A stretch of 38,135 nucleotides of DNA from JAXMBN01 sp046349875. Lineage in GTDB: Bacteria > Planctomycetota > Planctomycetia > Pirellulales > Pirellulaceae. Both the position numbers and the translations under genes were made by a program. Below the pieces are notes generated by a model, which was not told the origin of the DNA, did no database searches, and saw only the letters and a program-made list of their open reading frames with translations. The stretch covers positions 1-38,135 of the forward strand of contig JAXMBN010000047.1 of NCBI GenBank assembly GCA_046349875.1. Direction: 5' to 3'. Numbering within the stretch: the first letter of the stretch is position 1; each line of letters begins with the position of its first letter. Of this stretch, positions 1-7,252 are shown piece after piece.

Positions 1-355
1 CCCGCATTGCATCATCTTTGTTCCCGAAGCCACCGATGACTTGGTGCTTCGCATAGGTCCGATGATCGAGATGGATAATCGCTTCCCCAAGCGAACCAAC
101 GTGGAATTTGTCGAAGTGTTGGCCAAAGGCGAAGTCAGACAACGAACTTGGGAACGCGGATCCGGTGAAACTTGGGCCTGTGGAACTGGGGCAAGCGCGG
201 TATGTGTGGCAGGTGTACTGACTGGCGTTACCGATCGCGAAATTCTTAATCATCTCACCGGTGGTGACCTGCGATTGCGATGGGATGAAAAGACCAATCA
301 TGTCTTCATGACAGGTCCGGCGACCGAGGTCTTCCAGGGAGAGTGGAATCTATAA
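1..355 (+). CDS. dapF: Diaminopimelate epimerase, C-terminal part (runs off left edge)
   Basis: DapF converts LL-diaminopimelate to meso-diaminopimelate in the cytoplasm for lysine and peptidoglycan synthesis. The frame is open from base 2 to the TAA at 353-355, giving 117 visible residues. They begin with PHCIIFVPEA, matching the NPHCV-type strand of the family. RTNVEF and ERGSGETWACGTGASA follow; the latter contains the second catalytic cysteine of the two-cysteine epimerase mechanism. The first catalytic cysteine and the start lie outside the window. The next gene overlaps its last 13 bases, so the two are probably co-transcribed. The LL-diaminopimelate aminotransferase at 27054-28301 would supply its substrate. 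Confidence 0.93.
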   Translation, partial: PHCIIFVPEATDDLVLRIGPMIEMDNRFPKRTNVEFVEVLAKGEVRQRTWERGSGETWACGTGASAVCVAGVLTGVTDREILNHLTGGDLRLRWDEKTNHVFMTGPATEVFQGEWNL

Positions 356-1074
356 ACGTGCGATCGGCCATTCTTAGACTGGGCGGTCTCGGGCTCGCGC
401 AGCTCATCGATACTTGGATGGGAACGGTTGAATTCCGGGCTCACTATCAAGACATGCGCGCCGATCCCGTCCATCCCGACCCGTTGCCAGCAGCCATCTA
501 CATACTCTGGCACGAATACATCATGACGCCGTTCTTCCTTCGACCGAATGCGAATTTTGCGATGTTGCTGAGTCAGCATCGCGACGCAGAATGGTTGACT
601 CGAGCGGCTCACCTGCGCGGCTTTGAAACAATTCGAGGTTCGACAAACCGCGGAGGCGTCGCAGCCCTTCGCAATATGTTTCAAAGGCAGAGTAGCGTTC
701 GCATTGCCATCACCCCCGATGGTCCGCGCGGGCCTCGACGCCAACTTGCTCCCGGATGCATCTATATCGCTTCGAAGTTGCAGCTTCCAATCATCGTGGC
801 TGGGATTGGTTACGATCGTCCGTGGCGCATTCGCAAAGCATGGGATCAATTCGCGATCCCTCGCCCATGCTCACGAGCGCGGGTCGTTTTTGGAGAGCCA
901 ATCTATGTCCCCGAAGAACTATCGCGCGAAGGCATGACCGATTGGCAACAATATGTTGAACACGAATTGAATACCGTGACGCAACATGCGGAAGATTGGG
1001 CCTGCGATCATTACGAACGCGAAGGAAGCCATGCTCTGTATCGAAGTGCCGTGCGGCGATCGAAGAGCGAGTGA
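343..1074 (+). CDS. Lysophospholipid acyltransferase family protein (DUF374 type)
   Basis: The 243-residue protein resembles DUF374 (PF04028) members, small LPLAT-like proteins thought to acylate membrane lipids or lipid A precursors. Visible family motifs are WHEYIMTPF near residues 56-64 (H57 as the candidate catalytic histidine), RGSTNRGGVAALR near 98-110, and ITPDGPRGPRR near 123-133. The start is a GTG at 343 that overlaps dapF. An AGGGAG at 336-341 lies very close to it, so a second GTG at 358 (codon 6) is a reasonable alternative. Overlap with dapF suggests translational coupling. The family assignment is firm; the acyl donor and acceptor cannot be told from sequence. Confidence 0.85.
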   Translation: MESINVRSAILRLGGLGLAQLIDTWMGTVEFRAHYQDMRADPVHPDPLPAAIYILWHEYIMTPFFLRPNANFAMLLSQHRDAEWLTRAAHLRGFETIRGSTNRGGVAALRNMFQRQSSVRIAITPDGPRGPRRQLAPGCIYIASKLQLPIIVAGIGYDRPWRIRKAWDQFAIPRPCSRARVVFGEPIYVPEELSREGMTDWQQYVEHELNTVTQHAEDWACDHYEREGSHALYRSAVRRSKSE

Positions 1075-1137
1075 AATCGTAGAAGGGACGGGAAGACGAC
1101 AACCTTCAAAGAGACTGGAAGTCAACTTTTCAATATG

Positions 1138-2163
1138 CTACTTCCATTTATCTTTCGTGGGAACGTAAGGATCGATGGCTGATAGGCTAGCGCCATCGAC
1201 GGTGGCGGCGAAGCGAATTCCCAACTGATGGATTTTGTCGGCCGATCCCGCCAGAGCTTCGGCATTGCTGAGCTTGAGCGGCACTTCTGCATACACGCCG
1301 AGGATCTCATCCAACAATGGAACATTGACCTTGGCTTGAGCGGCCTTCAGGCGATCAGCAGCTCGGGCAGCTCGCTTGGCTGAAGTGACTCCATAGGTGG
1401 CTTTCTCGGTCGCCTTCGAGGTTGCTCGCAAACTCGATTCAAGATCGGCAATCATTCCGGCGAGAAACATCAATCGTAGTCGCTCAGGAGTTTCTTCAAC
1501 GTTCACTTTTCCTTCTGACCGATGAAAATTGTGCCGCAAGCTACCCTGTGACCAACTAACGATCTCGAAGTCTAAACTTCCCGCAGCGTGTCCGCCCACG
1601 TTAACCAATCGTTCATCAGGGACGGTATGGCAACGATAGCAACTCTGCGCTACCAAGTAGACATTGACCGGGTTCCGCATCCCTTTTTGAATCGACGTGG
1701 TTAGGCGTTCGATCCGATGCTGCGGAGTCTCTTGTTGCTTGGTGATGCCCGGTCCACCGTAGTCGTTGTGAACGGTAATCCAATCCTTGGATGGACCATG
1801 ACAGGATTCGCACGAGACTCCTGAAATGGCTTCCAATTTGGATGCCTCTTGCTTCATGGTGTAGTGGCACTGAATACAATTCGAATCGGTTTTAAACGAT
1901 TGAATCCCCAGTTTGCCAGCGATCTCTTGAGCTGCGGGTTTACGGTGAAGTGTCAAAAACGTTTCGGAATGAGGTGTTTGTTTCCAAACTTGAATCTCGT
2001 TGGCATGGCACTTTTCACAGGACTCGACCCCCATGACGCGATGTGGATCGATGGCCACATCCCACTGATGATCGCGAGGATCTTGAGCCAAGGCACTACT
2101 CCATGCCGAAGGCACGAAGGTTAAGCAAGTCGCAAATAGGGACAAACGGAACGATCGTTTCAT
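1138..2163 (-). CDS. Secreted tetraheme c-type cytochrome (cytochrome c554-like)
   Basis: From the ATG at 2163 the protein has 341 residues. It begins with a signal peptide (MKRSFRLSLFATCL to ALAQ) and should act outside the cytoplasmic membrane. Four CXXCH heme-binding motifs are present: CEKCH near 49, CIQCH near 96, CESCH near 118 followed by GP, and CYRCH near 175. The CESCHGP context and wide spacing recall cytochrome c554/multiheme families. The C-terminal third has no heme motif and looks helical. I prefer the start at 2163 over an upstream in-frame one at 2199 because it places basic residues directly before the hydrophobic stretch. The gene lies 57 bp downstream of the broken reductase on the same strand, which may have been its electron partner. 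Confidence 0.88.
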   Translation of the reverse strand: MKRSFRLSLFATCLTFVPSAWSSALAQDPRDHQWDVAIDPHRVMGVESCEKCHANEIQVWKQTPHSETFLTLHRKPAAQEIAGKLGIQSFKTDSNCIQCHYTMKQEASKLEAISGVSCESCHGPSKDWITVHNDYGGPGITKQQETPQHRIERLTTSIQKGMRNPVNVYLVAQSCYRCHTVPDERLVNVGGHAAGSLDFEIVSWSQGSLRHNFHRSEGKVNVEETPERLRLMFLAGMIADLESSLRATSKATEKATYGVTSAKRAARAADRLKAAQAKVNVPLLDEILGVYAEVPLKLSNAEALAGSADKIHQLGIRFAATVDGASLSAIDPYVPTKDKWK

Positions 2164-2220
2164 ATCTTGGACCATGCGTTGTAAGTAGGGCTCGTACAAT
2201 TTTGGAACAGAGTGAACAAC

Positions 2221-2700
2221 TTACGCTTCGATCTCGATTTCACTGCGAGGCTCGGCCATGCATAACGCGATATGCTCATCATCGACATCGCAATGCGGCT
2301 GATTTCGGTAGGCGATTTTTCCTTTGAGTAACTTTGCGACACAGGAACCACAGTTTCCCGATCGGCATCCCGACTCGACATTGGCTTTGGCGGCTAAAGC
2401 TGCATCTAGCAAGGATTCTTGATCGCTACACCGAACCTGTGTTTGAGTCTGCGTGAATCGCACTTCGTATCCCGTTTGAGACGTAGCCGACGTTGACTTT
2501 GACGGTGCTATCGAGGTCTCACTACCGAATGATTCATAATGAATGTGGTCCTGCGGATATCCGATCTGCTGCAATTGATCAACGCAGGCATGCATCCAAG
2601 CGTCGGGACCACACATGTAAAACTGAGGCCGAACCGATCCTAGTTCAGCCTGCACGTCTTGCATCGTTAGCTTGCCCGCTTGAACCTTTCCGAGATGCAT
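2221..2700 (-). CDS. Surviving C-terminal fragment: NAD-binding end plus 2Fe-2S ferredoxin domain
   Basis: This 159-codon open stretch is the intact tail of the broken reductase and is unlikely to be an independent gene. It contains the end of the NAD-binding domain (FYMCGPDAWM, where CGP is the usual closing motif of the reductase fold). It also carries a plant-type ferredoxin domain with CRSGNCGSC (C-x4-C-x2-C) and a later cysteine in IALCMAEP as fourth cluster ligand. All four cluster cysteines are present, so nothing in this part looks decayed. Its ATG is an internal methionine of the full enzyme. Confidence 0.6.
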   Translation of the reverse strand: MHLGKVQAGKLTMQDVQAELGSVRPQFYMCGPDAWMHACVDQLQQIGYPQDHIHYESFGSETSIAPSKSTSATSQTGYEVRFTQTQTQVRCSDQESLLDAALAAKANVESGCRSGNCGSCVAKLLKGKIAYRNQPHCDVDDEHIALCMAEPRSEIEIEA

Positions 2701-3454
2701 GCCTTCTCGATCGGGTTGGCTATGGTAGATGAATAAACGAAACTGGGAGAATTTCTTAGACGGTTCTCTGAGTCGCTGTCAAAGGCTTCCTGTTTGGAAT
2801 TTCGAACCTGATAGAATAGCCACACACGCTCGTCGTTGGCGACGCGTCAAGAATTCCTTCCAACATCCGAGAGCATGGGAGTAATCCCGATGCCAGCGGC
2901 CAAGAGAACGACGGGCGTTTTAGCCAGCGGATCCAAGAAAAAATTCCCTTGTGGCCCCTTCACTTTGAGAATCTGTCCAATACGGACCTCATCATGAAGC
3001 CGAACGCTCAACGAGTGATCGCGATTTCCGTCAGCTTTTCGCTTGACGGTGATTTGATAACCCTTTGCCGGGTCCTAAGGATAGCGAATAACATCGTCGT
3101 AATACGGAACCTGGACCAGAAGATTCCACCAATAAATGCTGCCCCCGGAAAAAAGGGAGGCAACTTATCGCCTGCGGGATCGATCAGTAGAAAGGTCTTG
3201 GAGTCACTCGATTGCTGCACGATGTCCGCGACCGCCAAAGATCGCCATAAAGAAGGTGGACGACTCGCTCGGCGATACCGCAAAAACGATTGCTGAACTT
3301 CGGATTCAACCTGGTCTTTGAGGTTGCGTGTTTCCTGTCGACGACGGGTGGCCGCTTGAAAACGTTACGCTGCATCTCCACTGCCCAGATGGATCGTTTG
3401 AAATCCAACCCAGGTTAGCCCACCCAGGGATAACGCGATAAGCAGTAGGTCCAT
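2221..3454 (-). pseudogene. Membrane-anchored FAD/2Fe-2S oxidoreductase, multiply frameshifted
   Basis: The ancestral product is a ferredoxin-NADP reductase-like enzyme. It opens with an N-terminal membrane segment (MDLLLIALSLGGLTWVGFQ), followed by a basic coiled region, an FAD-binding domain (FFPGQ, RCYSLS), an NAD-binding domain (AAGIGITPML) and a C-terminal plant-type 2Fe-2S domain. No single frame holds this. Reading from 3454, an in-frame TAA occurs at 3365-3367. Frame changes are then needed near 3142-3146, 3055-3063, 2867-2868, 2821-2830 and 2766-2776. Each can be explained by one extra or missing base in a short homopolymer. Only the last 159 codons (2221-2700) stay open. Either the gene is decayed or this stretch has consensus errors. 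Confidence 0.82.
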
Positions 3455-3711
3455 CGTATGCCTTTAACGATTATTCCGACCGAAACGACGATCGTTTCTT
3501 GTTCTAGGCAACCGTAGCATACGCTTTGGAAAAACACTGCCTCTGGGGACTGAATCCAGTGTTTCTTGGTACTGACGCGAGATCGCAAAAGCTCTTCGCA
3601 GGCGTGAAGGTCGAAAGGATCGTTACGATCGTTAGAATTCGTCGTACGACGAGTTCACAAAGGGGACCGTCGCGTTACAGATACATCAAAGACTTTCGAT
3701 GTAGATGCCAT
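3455..3711. other. Intergenic region with three inverted repeats
   Basis: This spacer lies between the end of the dus gene and the start of the broken reductase, both on the minus strand. It holds three dyads. The first is GAAACGA-cga-TCGTTTC at 3482-3498, about 28 bp upstream of the reductase ATG. The second is GATCG-tta-CGATC at 3618-3630, within a direct repeat of GATCGTTA (3618-3625 and 3627-3634). The third is a perfect 14-bp palindrome, TCGTCGTACGACGA, at 3639-3652. None is followed by a T run, so they look more like protein-binding sites than terminators. Confidence 0.5.
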
Positions 3712-4812
3712 TTACTCCGCATCGTCGGTCTGGCATACCGTTCGATCCGCCATATCATGCTGGATACCAGCAGCTTCCATGACCGGAAAGTACTCTTCCA
3801 CCACGCGATAGAACTCGGCGGGATTCGTAACATTCGCCACATGGGTTCTAAAATGACGAGCTCCATGCTTGGCCTGGGCATAGCAGCAAGCATACTTGCG
3901 CATCAGCAACGTCCCTTTTTGTTCGCCAAAGCGTTTGACGACTAGTTCGTAGTGCCGCAACATGCATTGCTTCTGTTCTTCGAGCGTCGGATCGGGTGGG
4001 ATCGGTTCACCACGTATGGCCGCAGCTGCTTGAGCAAACAGCCATGGACGACCAAGGCTCGCTCGCGCAATCATGACGCCATCCACGTCATAATTCTGGA
4101 AAGCGTGCACGACATGTTCGGCCGTTTTCAAATCACCATTGCCGATGAGCGGAATTCGTTTGAGATGTTTCTTGATCGCAGAGATCTTCGTCCAGTCCGC
4201 GGAACCGCGGAAAAAATCTTCGGCCGTTCGTCCATGCACCGTCAGAGCAGCCGCTCCGGCTCGCTCCACCGTTTCGGCCACCTCGATGGCGTTTTCGGTT
4301 CGACGCGTACAGCCGAGTCGAATCTTGGCCGTCACCGGTGTTGGCGAACACACTTCGACTAACCGCGAGATAATCTCGTACATCCTCTTGGGATCGCGTA
4401 GGAGATACGAACCGCTGTGAGCTTTCTCAGTCACTTGTTTGACGGGACAACCAAAATTGATATCGACGACGGAGACTCGATACTCTTCGACCAAGCGTTT
4501 GCCAACCTTGGCCATCGTCTCAGGATCATTGTCCCATATCTGAACTGCCAAGGGCCGAGCTTCCTCTTTAATGCCCCATAGTCGTTCAGGATGTTCACAC
4601 TCGTTCTCATGCAACCAAACGAAACCTCGAGCGTTCACCATTTCCGTTGCTTGCAGTCCGGCCCCTCCAAACTCGCGAACGATTTGGCGAAAGGCATAAT
4701 TCGTGAATCCCGCCATTGGCGCTTGGAAGATGGGTGGATCAATCACCAGATCGCCAATCTGAATCGGTTCAACCTTTCGAGCGAGAGTGGCGGGGGTACT
4801 GGTTGTGGTCAT
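3712..4812 (-). CDS. dusB: tRNA-dihydrouridine synthase, DusB type
   Basis: This 366-residue FMN-dependent enzyme reduces specific uridines in tRNA D-loops to dihydrouridine using NADPH. Family marks are all present: the flavin-binding start APMAGFTNYAFR near 31-42, DINFGCPVKQV near 117-127 with the catalytic cysteine at C122, HGRTAEDFFRGSADW near 193-207, IGNGD near 223-227 and GVMIARASLGRPWLF near 245-259. Length and order match DusB-like proteins. The C-terminal helical extension (YACCYAQAKHGARHFR) is tRNA-binding in relatives. The start ATG at 4812 is divergent from ppk1. The symbol is by family resemblance; which of the Dus subfamilies it belongs to was not tested. Confidence 0.9.
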   Translation of the reverse strand: MTTTSTPATLARKVEPIQIGDLVIDPPIFQAPMAGFTNYAFRQIVREFGGAGLQATEMVNARGFVWLHENECEHPERLWGIKEEARPLAVQIWDNDPETMAKVGKRLVEEYRVSVVDINFGCPVKQVTEKAHSGSYLLRDPKRMYEIISRLVEVCSPTPVTAKIRLGCTRRTENAIEVAETVERAGAAALTVHGRTAEDFFRGSADWTKISAIKKHLKRIPLIGNGDLKTAEHVVHAFQNYDVDGVMIARASLGRPWLFAQAAAAIRGEPIPPDPTLEEQKQCMLRHYELVVKRFGEQKGTLLMRKYACCYAQAKHGARHFRTHVANVTNPAEFYRVVEEYFPVMEAAGIQHDMADRTVCQTDDAE

Positions 4813-5129
4813 GAACGACTCGGCAAGAAAGCAGGGAAAAAATCGACTCGCCGCATCGGGATGCTATCCGCGGCCAAGTAAAAAAACTAAATCTATTGTA
4901 GAAATCTTTCCCATTTTGGGCAGTCAAACTCCCGAACCGAGGCCGAATTGGGTTTGAGATTTTGGGCTTCATGGGTGACAATCAAGGGTTTTAATGGCCT
5001 TGGAGCATTCCGGGCAAACTCTCGTAAAAACGCAAAACGGAATTGGCGAAGTTCCGGTCCCATCTGACTTGCTTCCCAAGAAGAGGATCGGTTCGATCGC
5101 ATGCATGCACCTTTGGAATCGCATCTGCA
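4813..5129. other. Divergent intergenic region between dus and ppk1
   Basis: This stretch must carry the promoters of both divergent genes. I see no convincing -35/-10 pair and no strong hairpin. The frame of ppk1 stays open back to an ATG at 5043, but the extra 29 residues (MAKFRSHLTCFPRR onward) do not resemble the family N-terminus, so I treat 5043-5129 as non-coding leader. Confidence 0.4.
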
Positions 5130-7244
5130 ATGACGCTCCCAACCCACGCTTATATCAATCGAGAACTCAGTTGGCTCGAATTTAATCAACGGATCCTCGA
5201 CCAAGCCAAGAATCGGTCGGTTCCCCTTCTGGAGCGGCTGAAGTTCTTAGCCATTACCGCGTCGAACATGGACGAATTCTTCATGGTTCGCGTGGGTGGA
5301 TTGCAGTTGCAGTACGAGCAGCGCGTCACTGTGACCGATCCTGCGGGGATGACGCCCTCGGAACAGCTATCGGCCATCATGGAGCGCGTGAATCGGATGA
5401 TTCACGAGCAATATGAATGCTACATGAAGGAGCTCGAACCAAGCTTACTCGTAGAAGGGCTCGAGCGGATATCGGTCAAGGATGCCAATGCTCGGCATCG
5501 CGAGGCGATGGAACGTGTTTTCCGTGAAGAGATCTTTCCGGTTGTATCGCCGATGGGGATCGACGCAGAAGTCCCCTTTCCGTTGCTGGTGAATCTTGGA
5601 TTGTATTTGTGCGCCAAGATCTCGGATTCAAGCAGCGAAACAGGGCATCGATTCGCATTGCTTCCGATTGGCAAATCCCAACCTCGCTTTATCACGGTTC
5701 CCTCCGATAAAGGATATAGCTACATCCTGCTCGAAGAGCTGATGATGTCGATGGTGGATCGATTCTTTCCAGGACAGAAGGTTGAGGAATGCACTCCATT
5801 TCGGATGACACGCAATTCCGATATCAGTTTGCGAGAAGACGCCGCGGCCGACCTCATGATCGGCATGGAGCAGGTCTTGCATCAACGGAGAACGGCTGAT
5901 TCTATTCGCCTGGAGATCGCAGCCGATGCTTCCGATAGCACCGTTCAATTCTTGCGCGATTCCTTAGAACTCGACGATCGATTCATCTTTCGGATACCGG
6001 GACCTCTCGATCTGTCCGCCATGATGTATCTAACGGATACGGATGGCTTTCCGGCACTTCGCGAACCCGCGTGGCCATCGCAACGCCCATCGGGCATCGA
6101 TCCCGCTCTCAAGATGTTCGATGTGATCAGCCAAGGGGATCAATTGCTCTGCCATCCTTATGAGAGCTTTGAGCCGGTCGTTCGCTTGATTGAAGAAGCG
6201 GCGGTGGATCCCGATGTCTTAGCGATCAAGCAGGTCCTGTATCGAACCAGTCGACGAAGCCCCATCGTGGCTGCCTTAAAACGAGCAGCCGAACGGGGCA
6301 AGTACGTTACTGCGATCGTCGAATTGAAGGCTCGCTTCGATGAAGCCCGCAACATCGAGTGGGCTCGCGAACTGGAACAGGTTGGCGTTCAGGTAATCTA
6401 TGGAGTACGTGGTCTCAAGACGCATGCCAAGGTTTGCATCATCGTTCGTCGCGAGCCCAATGGTATCCAGCGGTATGTGCATTTTGCCACTGGCAATTAC
6501 AACGAGGCCACGGCCCGAGCCTACAGTGACATTTCCTACTTTACGTGCAATGAAGAGCTCGGCGCCGACGCGAGCGCGTTTTTCAACGCCATCACGGGCT
6601 ACAGCCAACCTCAAACGTTTCGAATGATCGAAGCAGCGCCGCTGGGGCTTCGCAAGAAATTGCTGAGCATGATCGACAACGAGACGCAGCGAAAACGCCA
6701 AGGCCAGCGTGCCTACATCGCTGCCAAACTCAATTCGCTGGTCGACCCCGAAATCATCGAAGCGTTGTATCGCGCAAGTCATGCTGGCGTAACGATTCGA
6801 CTCAACATTCGTGGCACATGCTGCTTGCGACCTGGAGTCCCAGGGCTGAGCGAAAACATTACGGTCGTCAGCATTATCGATCGTTTCTTGGAACACGCTC
6901 GCATTTTGTACTTCTATCACGGTGGCGACGAACAGGTTTACATTTCCAGCGCCGACTGGATGCCACGCAATTTGGACCGCCGTGTCGAACTGCTGGTCCC
7001 CATCGTGCATCCACCTAGCCGCAAACGATTAGTCGAGATCCTGGATACCTATTTCCGTGACAACCTCAACAGTTGGCAATTGCAGAATGACGGTACCTAC
7101 AAGCGATTGCAGCCCGAAGGAAATCATCCGCCAACGCGCGCCCAAAAGATTCTGTTTGAACAAGCATCCTCGGGATTGAAGCAAGCCGAACAGATGCGAC
7201 GCACCATCTTCGAACCGCACACCAGCGCCGCCAGCCGAAAATAA
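5130..7244 (+). CDS. ppk1: Polyphosphate kinase 1
   Basis: PPK1 reversibly transfers the gamma phosphate of ATP to polyphosphate. With the ATG at 5130 the protein is 704 residues, normal for the family, and begins INRELSWLEFNQRIL with the conserved N domain; SNMDEFFMVRV follows near 45-55. The two catalytic histidines are seen in the paired phospholipase-D-like domains: GLKTHAK near 428-434 (H432, the autophosphorylation site) and FLEHARI near 586-592 (H589). FATGNYNE near 452-459 and ISSADWMPRNLDRRVEL near 605-621 are further hallmarks. It converges with the kinase gene, with only 8 bp between the stops. No obvious ribosome binding site precedes the chosen start. Confidence 0.95.
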   Translation: MTLPTHAYINRELSWLEFNQRILDQAKNRSVPLLERLKFLAITASNMDEFFMVRVGGLQLQYEQRVTVTDPAGMTPSEQLSAIMERVNRMIHEQYECYMKELEPSLLVEGLERISVKDANARHREAMERVFREEIFPVVSPMGIDAEVPFPLLVNLGLYLCAKISDSSSETGHRFALLPIGKSQPRFITVPSDKGYSYILLEELMMSMVDRFFPGQKVEECTPFRMTRNSDISLREDAAADLMIGMEQVLHQRRTADSIRLEIAADASDSTVQFLRDSLELDDRFIFRIPGPLDLSAMMYLTDTDGFPALREPAWPSQRPSGIDPALKMFDVISQGDQLLCHPYESFEPVVRLIEEAAVDPDVLAIKQVLYRTSRRSPIVAALKRAAERGKYVTAIVELKARFDEARNIEWARELEQVGVQVIYGVRGLKTHAKVCIIVRREPNGIQRYVHFATGNYNEATARAYSDISYFTCNEELGADASAFFNAITGYSQPQTFRMIEAAPLGLRKKLLSMIDNETQRKRQGQRAYIAAKLNSLVDPEIIEALYRASHAGVTIRLNIRGTCCLRPGVPGLSENITVVSIIDRFLEHARILYFYHGGDEQVYISSADWMPRNLDRRVELLVPIVHPPSRKRLVEILDTYFRDNLNSWQLQNDGTYKRLQPEGNHPPTRAQKILFEQASSGLKQAEQMRRTIFEPHTSAASRK

Positions 7245-7252
7245 GATTTCAG

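Noticed and set aside
298..849. 183-codon open frame opposite the acyltransferase
   Set aside because: It is antisense to a gene with clear DUF374 motifs, and its translation shows no family features.
5043..5129. Upstream start for ppk1 adding 29 residues
   Set aside because: The extra residues do not match the PPK1 N-terminus, while the sequence from 5130 does.
6276..7010. 244-codon open frame opposite ppk1
   Set aside because: It lies wholly within ppk1, which has both catalytic histidines; this is a codon-bias shadow.
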